Positions 37,203 to 49,275 are shown, numbered from the stretch's first letter. The stretch is DNA of 64,000 nucleotides from Rhopalosiphum padi (GCF_020882245.1 NC_083599.1:57562748-57626747); one strand, 5' to 3'. Translations and numbers: made by a program. Notes: generated by a model not told the origin, from the sequence alone.

Positions 37203-37309
37203 CACCAGCCGATTGAAATCCCGAAACGGCCGACAAGAGAGGGAGAGATATGACGACCTTTTGCGTCGGGCGTCAAAAGAAAAGAAGAAAAAAAAGGGGG
37301 TGAATAACG
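37203..37309 (+). CDS. candidate exon upstream of a 55-nt putative intron
   Basis: A frame open from 37198 reads, in part, GRQERERYDDLLRRASKEKK, then lysines and GVNN, and stops being useful at AACG|GTGAGC (donor at 37310). A possible acceptor, taaattag, ends at 37202. The frame continues in phase over the gap into the next segment. Charged, low-complexity residues dominate and no start codon is present in frame. No family is recognised. Confidence 0.28.
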
Positions 37310-37364
37310 GTGAGCAATAAAATGTATGTTTTGTAACGCCGACTCGACGGCACTTTTATTGCAG
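37310..37364 (+). other. putative minimal intron (55 nt)
   Basis: It runs from GTGAGC to cacttttattgcag. Both ends fit insect splice consensus and the pyrimidine tract is fair. 55 nt is short but near the lower end for insect introns. The reading frame stays open only if this piece is removed: unspliced, the frame ends at TAA five codons later. Confidence 0.28.
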
Positions 37365-37414
37365 GCGAAGACGACTCTCGACCGAGAGTTGCACCGCGGT
37401 CACGGCGCGTTTAA
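37365..37414 (+). CDS. candidate exon downstream of the putative intron
   Basis: The frame, starting with the last two bases of a Gly codon, reads EDDSRPRVAPRSRRV and then TAA at 37412-37414. Third positions are GC-rich. It also contains the 7-bp hairpin actctcg-ac-cgagagt. The protein end would be basic and disordered. Confidence 0.25.
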
Positions 37415-38860
37415 TGTCATTACTTTTATCATCTCGTCTATGCGCGCCCGAAGTGTATAATATTATAGGAATCCCGAACCCGCGAGAGCATTCAAATCAC
37501 ATTTTCAGACGGGCTCGGTTTATCGCGTCCAGGTGTACGGGGAAAATAATAATAATATCATATCATATTATTATTATTGTCCGCCGTGTACCGGGGCCCA
37601 GCCGGTCCGTCGGCCGAAGACATTGTCCACCGACCGTACATAATGTTATTATTCTGTTATTGTATATAATATTATTTAATATGCGCACTGCCAATGGGCG
37701 CGAGCCGTGTTTGATAACTGTCGGAAACCGGCGGCGGGCGGCGCGAACGCGTAACATATTATATTATTTCGTCCGCGGTCTGCGACTAGAACGACGTTTC
37801 GGTTGAATAATTGCACACAATAATATAAGCACTCGTAAGTGTTCGATGTCCATCGCATAATATTATATAATATACTCCGCGGATATAATATATTATACAT
37901 AGGCATCTTTATATACTCTACACGGGCAATCGGCAATGTTACGTTAATATATAATATCGTGGGGATAGGCGCAGAAAACATTTCCTGCAGGCTCGAACTT
38001 GTTCCTTCTGAAAAATATATAACGGGAAAAAAATCAACCACATTCTCAACAAATTATTTTCCAACTGAAAACACGCGTAAGAACGCCGAAAGAGCTTCGT
38101 TATGCTCAAAAAAAAAAAAAAAAAATGAAATTAATTTCCAAATTTAAATATTAATAATATTATATAATATTATATGCAACTATATTATCTAATGAAGGAC
38201 TGCAGAATGCGTGGTGCCTGCAGCAGTAGCTATTGCAAGTAATAAAACTGATAAAATTTCAAAATGTCAACGAATATCTTTTTAACGTTTAATATTTCTG
38301 AAAAAAAGTAAACAACAAGAATGGTTATCATATTGGATTTCTATTCCGGCGGTCGATCAGTGGGGAAAAAAAAAAATTGTTTTTCGCGCATTGCGTATAC
38401 GTTTACAATATGTTTAAGAGGTATACGTCAAGTCGTACTTAAATGCAACATAGTATTAGTAAACAGAAATCCACTCTACGATATTATGTGTTTAAAAAAT
38501 ATATTTTTTTTTTCCATAAATAATCGAGTGTTGCGCGGTGGAAGTGAATGTTGTTACAAAATACAATATGGGTACATTTACCGATGAAATATGATTGTTC
38601 GGTGATAAAAACTAAAATCACTTTTAATGTTATATATATATATATATATTATTAGGTACTGAGTTCAACCCGGTCGTACGTATAATGATATTATAACAAG
38701 TACGTCGTTGACGTGGCCGTCCGCTTTCAGTGACAATGTCGACGGATGGCTAACAATATAAGCAATATATAAGCATTGCGAGCGCACTAGCTATCTAGTG
38801 CCAGCGATGTGTGCCTGTATCGGCCGCATTATAAATAATTACTCGTTGGTATATTATTAT
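37415..38860. promoter_or_regulatory. CpG-rich island grading into AT DNA
   Basis: CpG density is high to about 37800 (gcgcgcccgaagtg, gtccgccgtgtaccggggcc, ggcggcgggcggcgcgaacg) and again near 38690-38830. The longest frame of the window (37414-37806, plus, 130 codons) and frames at 37563-38041 (minus) overlap here, so none is favoured. The composition suits a promoter or 5' UTR region. A plus donor-like cactc|gtaagt occurs at 37824. A 3' region ends in 18 As at 38107-38124. Confidence 0.35.
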
Positions 38861-38867
38861 ATTGTTT

Positions 38868-38868
<1 letters not shown>

Positions 38869-38899
<31 letters not shown>

Positions 38900-38908
38900 G
38901 TCGTCGTT
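38869..38908 (+). repeat. (CGT)n microsatellite
   Basis: Thirteen CGT/TGT units with one interruption (gttgtcg). Serine/arginine/valine runs would result if translated, but no flanking frame supports that. Confidence 0.92.
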
Positions 38909-39024
38909 ATACGCACATGTGCTAGCTCAACAACGGCACAGTCTTGTATACAATACTTTTAACTGGTCATTTAAATAGGTGCCCGTTTACTGTTTATTCG
39001 ACCTGTCCGATCACTGTACTATAC

Positions 39025-39085
39025 GACATAGGCGTATTCACGAGAGCGGCAGGGTGGACAGCTGCCTCTCCGGTGAGACTGTGAC
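39025..39085 (+). mobile_element. transposon terminus-like segment (ataggcgtattc...)
   Basis: cataggcgtattcacgagag then cggcagggtggacagctgcc resembles the G/C-rich end of insect DNA transposons that start taggcgtattta with ggcaggg...cagctgccc blocks. A frame open from 38983 to 39106 with a donor-like CCG|GTGAGA crosses it, but I judge it a repeat rather than an exon. No second end was found. Confidence 0.4.
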
Positions 39086-39109
39086 CTGTGCTAGATTCGA
39101 ATAGATTCC

Positions 39110-42100
39110 AGAAATTATGAATGGTATTTCCTGCAAAGGCGATGGTCACAGAGGACTGGCAGAGATGAAAAACTGAATAGCTAGCGTTTTAAATGGTTAT
39201 TGAAGAAAAGAAAAAAAAAACACTGAAATAGCTTTGTTGTATGGTGTGGGGTATTGAATGTACTGCATCGTTGAGTTAATCACTGCAATAATGGACCACA
39301 TAGATGTGTTGAATTCACGATTGAATTCAATCATAAATCACTGTATATTATACGAATAAGCGCACGATTCATTAACGTCGTATAGACTGTGTGCCGTCGC
39401 CCGTCGTGACGGGATGTTTCTACTTTTTAAGTATATTTTTTATAATGTATATAATATAATATTGCTATATAAATATTACAAAAAAAAAAAGATATTATTA
39501 CTAATTATATACCATTCTATCGAAATATCAAATATATTCTATAGGTATTGTTATTAAATTAGAAGTGACCTACTGTAGAACAATGTGAATAATTTCTGAG
39601 TAAAAATCGCTTAAAATGTATAGTCTACATTTTTTGAAAATGTCATTTTAACAATAAAACATGTAATGGAAAAAAGTTTCAAGTTTACGATTAATGGTTA
39701 TTTTTTGTTAACATTTGCACTTCAAACACGTATACAAATATTGCAAATAAGAATTTTTATATTTTTAAATTGGACGCTAAAGATCAAATCGTGATAAAAT
39801 GTATATTATATTTTCAAGATTTTCACTTAAAAAAACAAAATTTTATCAACATAAAATGTAAAAAAAACTAAGAAAAACGTAAACAATTTTAAATCTCTAT
39901 ACATATTATATTTAGATTATGTTTAGATTTAGTTGAAAAAATATTTGGAATTTTGACTAACAAAGTACCAATATACCTTATCTATTTTTTTTATTATAAA
40001 GTTTAAGATTGGAGCATTTCTTCTGCTTCTATTTAACATTCATAATAATAGGTATATCTTCTACAATATAGTTTTTTTTTTGTAATTATTTTACAATAAC
40101 AATAGTTACAATCATTTTTACAATTTGATTTGTCTTAAATCAGTTCTTATTAAGAATGATCTTGTGTTCATAAACAGAATTTATATATATATACAGAAAA
40201 GTTCTAGTTTAGTTTTTCCTGTTTTCATAACGTATTCATGTATATGTCTACAATTTTTCTGACGTGATGATTAATTTTTACTTCCAATTAATTATTACAA
40301 AGTAAGTTCTGATAAACTCACCTTTTTTGTATTCATTTTTGAAGCACGTGTAGGGGTACTTTATTTGACATAGAACTACATTTATATTCAGACATTCTTG
40401 ATACGCTGAAGTATGTAATCGTTTATTATTGTTCCAAAGTTAAAATGAATTATTTATCTAGTTATGAGAACTTGTGTTATTAAGATTTTACGATTTAAAT
40501 CAAACTAATTTTATTACACAACATATTTATTTTATTTTAAGCATTTGGAAAATTCTCTGTAAGAAATTAATTAATTTACATAGTACTTGGTAAATTGCTA
40601 TATTAAATAAGTATATTATTATGACTTTAGACTATATTATACTCAACTTTAGTACAATGTAAATTATAAACATTAACTACATTTTTTATATTCATAAATA
40701 ATTAGTTAGTCAATCGGAATATTAAGAGTATATATGTTATAAGAAATATAAATTGTTTATTTTTCATGGGCAATGGAAGTAGTCTAACTACAAATTATAT
40801 GTTATACATTCAAATTATGACACTACTATTCGTGATTGAAAATAATAAAACATTGTCGGCACATAATATGTGATATATAACATAAAAAGTGACTCATATA
40901 CTTTGACTATATTCATTTATTTATTTGATAAGTTACAATCTACGATCAAAAGCTAAAACAATCCAGTTAAATTTAATAAAAAAAACAAATATTTACACTT
41001 TTTAAGTGCTCGAAATTTAATTTCATTTCAAATATTAAAATAACCTTTATTTAATTTCAGAATTTACATTTAAATAGAAAATTTGAGTTTATAAAAATAT
41101 TTTAGATTTTAGGTTTTAATTCTTAGAAAATAAATTTTTAATAGTTCAATAAAATATAAATTTGTATCAATATTTTAGCGAACGAAAATTAATTGTAATT
41201 TAATACATTGAAACGCATAATTTTCCCGTTAAGATTATATTAATTTAGAATTATATGAATCGTTGGAAAATAAAATAAAATGTTAGGTACCTATTTATTT
41301 AACTAAAATAGGTGAAAACTACAATTATTGCAGTGTAACATAATATTATAGAATACAAAATAATGCAATTTACCTTGAAAAGTATTAAAGTAATAAAATC
41401 ATAATTAAGTACGGCATTTTGCATTTGACTTAGATTACGCATTCAATAACAAGTCATGTTTGATTTCTATTACAATTTCTGTATATTAATATTGTAGTGG
41501 TTGATTATACATAATTTTCTATCGATTCATTTTTACGTCCTTGACCTAATCATGCGGTCATCATGTTATATATTTAATTTAATACTCTAAATATGATTTT
41601 TCAGTTAATTTTTTTTACTGTAAAATATAATCTATGCGCGCGTCGTATAGATTCAATATACACCTGCATAATACTCGTATTGTAATTGCTTTATTATTTA
41701 TTCTACGACCAAGGCTGACTTAATATGAGGCTTAGGTGACCAATGATAACTATATCCATTGTAATATTATGATACCTATGGTGACGATAATCAAAAAATA
41801 TTGTTCTGCATATAAATACGTTTTAAAAATCTAAAGTTAAGATCAAATTTGACTATACGAATAAAAAAACGAATAAAACTAAATCGTATTTTACTAAATC
41901 TACGTAATACATAATAATATTATAATGTAATTTCAGCACAATTGTGTAATACAAAGAATCCATATTTCATTAATTCACATTAAAAACGATAAACCGTTTA
42001 AATTTTTAATTAAATATAACACATTTGGTTGGAAATACTTACCTATACATATTAATAATATTTATTTTTGTATGGATACATTGTAAAACGTACGGACACT

Positions 42101-42420
42101 GTCTATGGTAATATCTAAATACGTTTTCTTCAACACGTTTTTTTTCGTTTTAAACTTAAGACATAAATTACGTGATTAAATGTACTAACTAAACTGGAAC
42201 TTACTTTAAATTCTGACGTATTATTTAAAAAAAAGCATTAATAAAAATGAGTCTTTCAAAGTGATTCGCGTGACTTATGAATTCCGGGTGGGATATATAA
42301 TATAATATACAAATTTATAATATTATATTATTCTAATACAAGTATATATGTGTGTGTGTGTTTATTTTCAAACAGTTTTATCGGCAAAACTCGTTTAACA
42401 AACATTTGGTCAATGCACCC
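39110..42420. other. AT-rich stretch with one exon candidate
   Basis: Apart from the minus candidate at 40322-40405 nothing is supportable. 39580-40200 has the look of old dispersed AT repeats. A minus donor-like TATAG|GTAAGT near 42040 sits in the common taggta motif and is not trusted. Confidence 0.45.
40322..40405 (-). CDS. candidate 84-nt internal exon (unrecognised)
   Basis: On the minus strand the acceptor tacatacttcag ends at 40406 and a strong donor AAAAAG|GTGAGT follows at 40321. The frame between is open: YQECLNINVVLCQIKYPYTC then FKNEYKK, with one shared base at each end. The length is a multiple of three, so it could be skipped without frameshift. Three cysteines are present. It lies on the same strand as the 54855-55065 candidate, but the phases do not join directly. 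Codon third positions are only mildly GC-rich. Confidence 0.25.
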
Positions 42421-42429
42421 TAATATATT

Positions 42430-42436
42430 TATATAA
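42430..42436 (+). promoter_or_regulatory. TATA box candidate (TATATAA)
   Basis: TATATAAGG is followed at once by a GC-richer stretch (ccgagaaccgccaccgacct) and by an ATG 62 bp downstream. The spacing fits a transcription start near 42460. TATA-like strings are frequent in AT DNA, so the composition change is the main support. Confidence 0.3.
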
Positions 42437-42497
42437 GGCCGAGAACCGCCACCGACCTTCGTCAAAAACACTTACGATCATAATAACACACCCGTCG

Positions 42498-42701
42498 ATG
42501 ATGGTGTTCCTCGGCGTACCAGATTTTTTTTTCCGTTTTTTAGATTTATCGAACACTTTCGCAAGATCTCGTGTGAATATTTCGACATCGGGAGATCGCA
42601 GAACCCATGTGCCTACTCTTGTATACTATATATATATTATATATACGCGTTTTCGAATGATTATTTACATTTTTATCGGAAATCATGTCAACTATATGTA
42701 A
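42498..42701 (+). CDS. small ORF with hydrophobic N-terminus (hypothetical)
   Basis: Sixty-seven codons start at ATG 42498, where two ATGs lie in tandem. The N-terminus MMVFLGVPDFFFRFL is hydrophobic and signal-like. The next part, DLSNTFARSRVNISTSGDRR, has better codon quality than the Tyr/Ile-rich C-terminal half after about residue 42. Possibly only the first part is coding, with a donor near CTCTT|GTATAC at 42620. A TATA box lies 62 bp upstream. No family is recognised. Confidence 0.27.
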   Translation: MMVFLGVPDFFFRFLDLSNTFARSRVNISTSGDRRTHVPTLVYYIYIIYTRFRMIIYIFIGNHVNYM

Positions 42702-42709
42702 TAGTATTA

Positions 42710-43950
42710 TAGGTACACTAACATAATATTATAATATATAGTATATATTTTATACGTTCGGCGTCGGTTATGTTTTAGACAGTCTAGTAGACATTTAGAA
42801 GCCGGTTATGAGAAGAAGATGAGGACGGAGAAGAAGAAGAAAAAGTAGAGAAAAAAATAGTCGTCGTTTCGATATTGTCCATAGTAATGTTTTTTTTTTC
42901 TTTTTTTTTTTTTTTATCGCCTCACCATAATATATTATAATATTATTACATCTACGCGTATAGTAGTTTATACGATAGTGTCTCTTGAGGCTGCGTTTTC
43001 GAGCATTCGACGTTATACGTACTGGCACCAACAAACGTATTTAAATAGTGTTTTATATTTTAGCTTGTCGGACGGCGGTGGCACAGTGGGTGTGAGAAAT
43101 AACCCAATATACATATATAATATAATATAGGTTAGATATACACACATACGATATCATATTATTATACATTTATAATGTTATATTGTATACTATTTTACGG
43201 CTAAATTTGTCGTGCGTCCATTTACATCTTTCAAAAACAAGCCTTAATTGGCGCTTCATGAATATTCCGCACATTCCGTGAATAAACACAAACTATTTGC
43301 CATCCTCCGCTGTCCCGTCGTTTTGACAGTTAACACGGTATTGGCAGGGGCAGACGATTCGTAATATTAATAATAATATTATCATCGTTTACGGAGTATA
43401 AATTATAAGACCTTATTAATACGCATTAGTACCTACATAGCTGTACAGAGTGATTTTTGTCCATCTCGAGCCAACAATGATGTTCATCTGTGAATATCGT
43501 AAGGAAATTATTTGAATTTGAATTTATTTTGCTGCAGTTATTTCGGAATTATTTTAGATTGGTTTTTTTTAAATAATATTGTGAAATTTTCAATTAATAT
43601 TTGTTTTACCGACTGTAAGAATTTAAGTTTTTAACTATTTTTTTTTAGGGCTCCTTATTTAATTCTCACTAAAAATATTTTGGAAGCAATATTTTGTATA
43701 CATCGAATATTGAACAATATTATAGTTTAATGTCTGTACATATTGCAGGTAGATACTTGAAATCATTTGAAAATTTGAAAATAAACAAAAGCATTTAAGC
43801 ATTACGCCTCTTGTGCATAAATCAATCCGAAAAATTAATAAATCCAAAAATTAAAAAATTAAGAAATCGAAAAATCGGTGTAAATAAAATCTGGTTGCCT
43901 AGAACGATTTAATAATTTATTATTGAACAACTTAAATTAAATTAAGACGA
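42710..43950. other. mixed stretch with GC patches
   Basis: A purine-rich run agaagaagatgaggacggag (about 42810) and a long T run occur. Near 43060 an acceptor-like gttttatattttag precedes cttgtcggacggcggtggca and a donor-like GTGTGAG, but the segment is too short to judge. A weak TIR-like tacagagtgattttt lies at 43444. No gene is supported. Confidence 0.35.
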
Positions 43951-43954
43951 CACA

Positions 43955-43978
43955 TTATATGTAATATATTACATATAA
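43955..43978. repeat. perfect 24-bp palindrome
   Basis: ttatatgtaata is followed at once by its exact inverse complement tattacatataa. A third related arm, attatatgtaac, occurs about 20 bp downstream. Confidence 0.9.
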
Positions 43979-43984
43979 GTACAT

Positions 43985-46900
43985 TTAGTACATATTATAT
44001 GTAACAGGTGATCGTTGGGATCGCGTTGAAAAGAAAATTCGGCCGATATATTGTATTTACAGCGAATAGATGACCTGACTCGCAGCGGTAGGTATTCACA
44101 GTATACTTTTTATTATTACGCATAGTGCGTTCATCTGTCGCAATTTAACGTAACCTACACGAGAACGAAGAGCAAACAGCTATCATAATCAAAATTACAC
44201 GCGGAGGAGTGTTTTTATTATTAAAATACTATTATTGGGGTACAATATTATATCAAATTTAAAAATGTGTATTGTACGACTTTTTTAGTTTACCGAATTA
44301 TTGTAGATTATTATTATTATATACGATATTCGTCTGAAACAACTGAGCACATCAGTAGTCAATCATCCGTCCTCTTTGAAAACAGTTAAGAAATACGTAG
44401 ACATAATATGTACATATTTATACGCCAATACGTGCATAATGTTGAATAATAATAATAATACAAATAAATAACTTACGTATAGCCATATAAGTAGTAGCCG
44501 ATGTTGTAATTATTCACATCAATAAATGATAATAATGACTTTGTACATTTTTCAATTTTTAAAATGATTACCTTATTTAACATTTTTTCTTCATTTTTTC
44601 AAAATACGAGTATGTTTAAGATGATTTAATAATGGTTATTAACTTAGAACGTCAAACTTATATTTATGAAATCATTATTTAGTCAAATCTTAATAATCTT
44701 ATTTTGTATTTGTTCATATTATTAAACGTTATTTAGATATTTTTTCCTAAAGAATTTTAAAAATGTATTTCTAAAAAAATGAAACAATATAAATTATACC
44801 TTTTAAATAAAATGTATGCCCTCAATCTTTAGCCAAATGACTAGGTGCAAATGCAGTTGTCTTTAATAATTTATACTGTTTCAGTGTTTCCTAGTAATTT
44901 TAAACAATACCTAAAAATATAGGAAATTAATAATAATATAAAAAGGTTCTAAAGAAATCAATATCGACTGGGCATTTTACAACTAAAATTAAGTATAATG
45001 AGAATACATTTCCACCTAAATATACTATAGTACTTCAAATAAAATGTTTATTGCTATAATAATTACGGCATTCATAATAATTTTAAATTAAATTTTTTAA
45101 TTATATTTTTTAAATCTCAGTGATCCAGTGATCTTATTGCTTCGCAGAGATAAATTTTTTTTGTACCTAACGATAGGTATAAAATTATTCCTAGGAATTA
45201 CAATTGTTAAGCAAATTAACATAATTCTTAGGCAAAGTTTATATAATTATAGAAATTCCATATAAAATTTAAAAAAATCACAACAAAACCGAATTAACTC
45301 GTACAGGTAGTCAACTTTTAATAATACATTATAATTATATTATAAAACATCTTTTGATCTTTGAGTTACAAATTGTGTAACATATTTGAATTCGATAAAA
45401 TTTTAAATTATACCTACATATTATTAAAGGTACAAATTACAAAATATGATGTGTATTTTTTTTAATTCCCGAGTAAGTTTTATTTTCAATTGAAGTCTGG
45501 AATATAATACAAAATTATTCACGACTCTGCAGAACAATTCTATCAGTACATAGAATCCGCATTCGTGTATTCATTTGTGCATAATATACGTACGAATAGT
45601 TCTAATCATCATTATCGGACACAATAGTGTAACATTCGATTTGATTGTAGTTATTTTATTATTATTTCTATTTTATCTAATAATCACAAAAATGTATTAA
45701 ATAAATAAATATATACGTACTACACACAATATTTCGTATGATACAGACAGGATATCATATACGGATAATTGGTGTTGCGCACTCGTCTCGCTTCGATCAA
45801 CCTGCTCCGTTCACCGAGTGCATTTTTGCACATTATTATTATTCTTTAATACGTTTAAATGCATTATAGAGACAATTATCGGTGGTTTAAAGGAAGTATT
45901 GGAGATTAACGGGCGTGTGATGTTTTCATTCACTGTATATATATACTGGGAAACCATAATTTTTTTCAAAATAAATAAAAACCACGACCAATCCTATAAG
46001 TGTATTTGCGTTTGCTTTTCCGACACACGACCCTATACAGAATGCGACTTTAAAATTCAAAAGCATAGTACCCATACATCAGTCTTAGCAGACTGCGATA
46101 ATAATTTCAATAGTGCCTACACATAAACGCGGATACGGCGCACAACTCGGAATTTAAAGAGCGCCATAATATGGCACGTCTAGCTGCAGTTAGTTGTGAC
46201 CGATTAATATTATGATACTATATAAACAAACACAAACAATAATATATGTATATCAGTATATTATAATTATGATTTGTTGAAGCAAATGAGAGACGTAAAC
46301 GAGTGCCAGCACACTATTATACAGGAATTGCTCATTTTATTGAATTATCGACTTTTATAATTATTGCATTCAAAGTTAAAATTTAATTTTAAAAATATAA
46401 TTATTATTTTCTAGGGTTTAATACATAATGTACCTTTACAGTTTTAAATGGCGTAAAAAGGTGTAAAAAGGTGTATGATGCAATATGGTTATTAATGCCA
46501 ACATAAAAGAAAAATCAATCAATGAAAAAGATTTTAGTATGAATTCAAAGGATACTTTTTAATTTACTGTACAAATCGAGTCGGGACAATATATATATAT
46601 ATAAATGATTATTATTTAGTTCATAATATTTTGTGTTGGATTGAAAACGAATCTACGTAATTTTCGCACACGAAGAAAACACGTATATTATATTCTATGT
46701 ATAGCGAAAAAAAGTGATTGCGTGCATGAAGTCGTTCTACAGAAATATAAAAAACTTAATAAAAAACATTTTTAAAAACGTATTGTCTATATAGATACAC
46801 CACGTATTGTTATAATACTGTAGAAGTGTTTAACATTGTGACTATATACTAAGTAATGTACAATAATTACATTATTAACAAGTCCAATATGTAAAATAGA

Positions 46901-47890
46901 AAAAAAATGTATATACTTTATTATAATATAATACCAAACACATTAGTCTATATACTCGTATCACGCATATTGTATATATTTGAATAAATAAATAACATTA
47001 ATCATTATACATACATCGTATAATGTATTTATCAAATCTTAAACATGAACATGTACATATTATTGTGAGTAAACAATTATAATTGGCGGAACGCTTTTTA
47101 ACAAGTCTACTTTTATAATAAAAAGAGAACAGTTAGTACCGAAACAAATGATCTTTTAAAATTTTTCAACCTGACGGTTCACATAGTAAGCATATCAAAC
47201 GGTATAATATAGTACTGTACGCGTGTACTACGTATAAATTACAAAGTATAATAATATTCGCTTATATTTTAATAAGTATATATGAGGTACCTTTAGTGTG
47301 AATCGTTATACTATGCTTATGAACTAATTATGATGTTACTTAAAAAAAAAATACCTACGGGCGCGTATACGCACATGATCGATATGATACGATCACAAGG
47401 AAATATTGTTTCGAGCAAAGTGTTATAAATTATAACTTATAACACATATTACAATACGGTCTGACGGGTGGTAAGTGTGTGTAGTACTTACTGTGTATCA
47501 ATAAAATTCCATCAAATAGTTATTATTTAAATGTGAAATCCATTGTCCTTATACCAGCTCATCATCATCGTGGCACGTGATTACGGAAATAAATGCACAA
47601 ATATAACCGGATCGTACAATAATTTGTCTCTCATAATATAATATAGCTGTTGGTGTCTCTCATTCGTCATATTTACATTAAAACATTAATATTTTTGAGT
47701 TTTTTAGGAATTTTCATTATTATTATTATTATTATTATGTTTGACTTGTAAAATCCATCATGGATTAATTTTAGAATACTGTTTCCCAAAAGTGTCTAAT
47801 GCTGTATATTTTTCTGAATAATTTTGAAAGTATATGAAATACGTTTTTATTCTAAATAATCTTAGTGTTAAAATTAAATATTTTATTTTA
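43985..47890. other. AT-rich stretch, no firm gene
   Basis: The 102-codon plus frame 45818-46126 starts at GTG. Its C-terminal part (YKCICVCFSDTRPYTECDF) is Cys-rich with moderate codon quality, but the length is within chance. A (TTA)n microsatellite lies at 47716-47738. Plus donor-like GGTG|GTAAGT near 47470 has no partner. Confidence 0.4.
47716..47738 (+). repeat. (ATT)n microsatellite
   Basis: Seven to eight perfect ATT units. Confidence 0.9.
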
Positions 47891-47893
47891 ACA

Positions 47894-48338
47894 TTAAAGA
47901 GGACGGTGCCTCGCTCGCAATGTGTTGTTCCGTTTCGCTATAAAACGTATATCGTAGCATGATATTTGAGTTCAGCAGAATCTATTTTGTGTTGTTAGCT
48001 TTAATATCGAAATTAATTTAACTATTATCAAACTTAAAGGTAAAAATATTATCTAGGACAAGCATGATGGAGTCTTATTGATATTTTTATTTTAAAGTGA
48101 ATTATCGCTATGCAAAATATTACAACTTTAAAATATTCGTAACTCGCTTTAAAATTGTAATATTAATTAAACCCTATGCGTTGTCCTGGATAATATTCTT
48201 AGCTTTAAGTTTTACACGAGACAAATTGACTCTAATTTTAAAGTTACCAACTTGAAATGGATTCTGCTGAACGCAAATTCGCTGTATTAATATTACGGTA
48301 GTAAGACGATGATTACGCGTGCGTGAGGCATCCTTTAA
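47894..48338. mobile_element. TTAA-flanked foldback MITE 1 (piggyBac-like target)
   Basis: The element is bounded by TTAA at 47894-47897 and 48335-48338. Outer ends read agaggacggtgcctcgctcg and, inverted, aggatgcctcacgcacgcg. Inside, 47964-48065 and 48176-48278 form a roughly 102-bp inverted repeat of high identity around a 110-bp spacer, so the transcript would fold into a long hairpin. TTAA duplication is the hallmark of piggyBac elements, and assignment to that superfamily is inferred. No transposase. Confidence 0.85.
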
Positions 48339-48464
48339 ATATAATTTGATATAATCTACGGATGGTTATGTTGTGAATCATAAATCATCACAGTTGTATA
48401 TCATACAAAATACAAAACATTTCAACATTGGCTATATGTTTTCAAATATTCTCGAAGACAATTA

Positions 48465-48767
48465 TTATAAGTTTTGAAATATCCAAAACAATGGGTATTT
48501 TAAAATTTTAAATACTTTATTCCGTACGATTTTCACAAGTATTCGAGTATCCGAATCGGTAACAAATGCATAAGTGGGTGTTTTTGCATTGGGTGTAGTG
48601 CGTTTTGTACACGTGTTTTCGGGACATCGATCTGCCAACGACCCGACCCCAATAAAAGTCGTACACATACCTACATAATATAATATTACGTATAATATCG
48701 TTATAGGTATGTGCCTTGGTCGGGAGTTCGCTTGGGAAAAATAAATAACCGACAAAACACCCGACAC
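48465..48767 (-). CDS. minus-strand ORF (hypothetical, doubtful)
   Basis: The frame is 100 codons from a GTG, or 67 from the internal ATG at about 48666: MCTTFIGVGSLADRCPENTC then TKRTTPNAKTPTYAFVTDSD. That middle part has balanced codons and even amino-acid use, unlike typical random AT frames. The C-terminus KILKYPLFWIFQNL is hydrophobic. No domain is recognised, and total length is compatible with chance. Confidence 0.2.
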   Translation of the reverse strand: MSGVLSVIYFSQANSRPRHIPITILYVILYYVGMCTTFIGVGSLADRCPENTCTKRTTPNAKTPTYAFVTDSDTRILVKIVRNKVFKILKYPLFWIFQNL

Positions 48768-48819
48768 TGTAAACAGTCTAGTTTTTACGATATATATTAT
48801 ACACGTACGTTCGATTTTT

Positions 48820-49275
48820 CTCTCAACGCGCAGGGCTTATAATAATAAGAGCCAGAGGTTATGCAGTCGGTGACATTATAAGCGGAGGTACACCCATACG
48901 CAATATTATTATGCTCAGCTCCTCGGCCTGCTAGCGGTGGGCACCCGTGTCATACACTTTGTTGGCCGACGTTCGGCTCGGTCCATTCAATGTCAACTCC
49001 GTCGTAAACGGTATAATTAATGTTTATATTATATATTATATATACGAGTGTGTATGTGGATAATAACATTATATTATTATTATTATTATGCATATTGTAC
49101 GTGCGCGTATTTTTTCTTATTTCCCCCGTCCACCCTAACTATTAACAACCACGTTTTCCCCGCCGCACGAATAACTCGTTGTTACACTTTACGACCACAC
49201 CGTCGTCGTCGTCGTCGTCGTCGGCTGTCATAAAAACGGTAAAGAAGACCGCTGCAGGACGACGCTGCTGCTGGT
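48820..49275. promoter_or_regulatory. CpG-rich island with triplet repeats
   Basis: GC-rich blocks (gctcctcggcctgctagcgg, gttggccgacgttcggctcg) and two triplet runs occur. Frames are open on the plus strand in all three phases through the CGT run (TTTPSSSSSSSAVIKT in one), so coding cannot be assigned. The composition suggests a promoter or 5' exon region. Confidence 0.35.
49201..49223 (+). repeat. (CGT)7 microsatellite
   Basis: Seven perfect units plus two bases, followed after 40 bp by a second imperfect triplet run, gctgctgctggtggtgctgc. Confidence 0.9.

Noticed and set aside
37414..37806. 130-codon plus frame, the longest in the window
   Set aside because: It runs through a CpG-rich island where other frames on both strands are also open. 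It has no domain, and Ile/Arg-rich segments follow microsatellite-like ataatatt runs.
38983..39106. 41-codon frame between tttaaatag and CCG|GTGAGA
   Set aside because: The second half matches a DNA-transposon terminus pattern (ataggcgtattc...cagctgcc), so a repeat explains it better than an exon.
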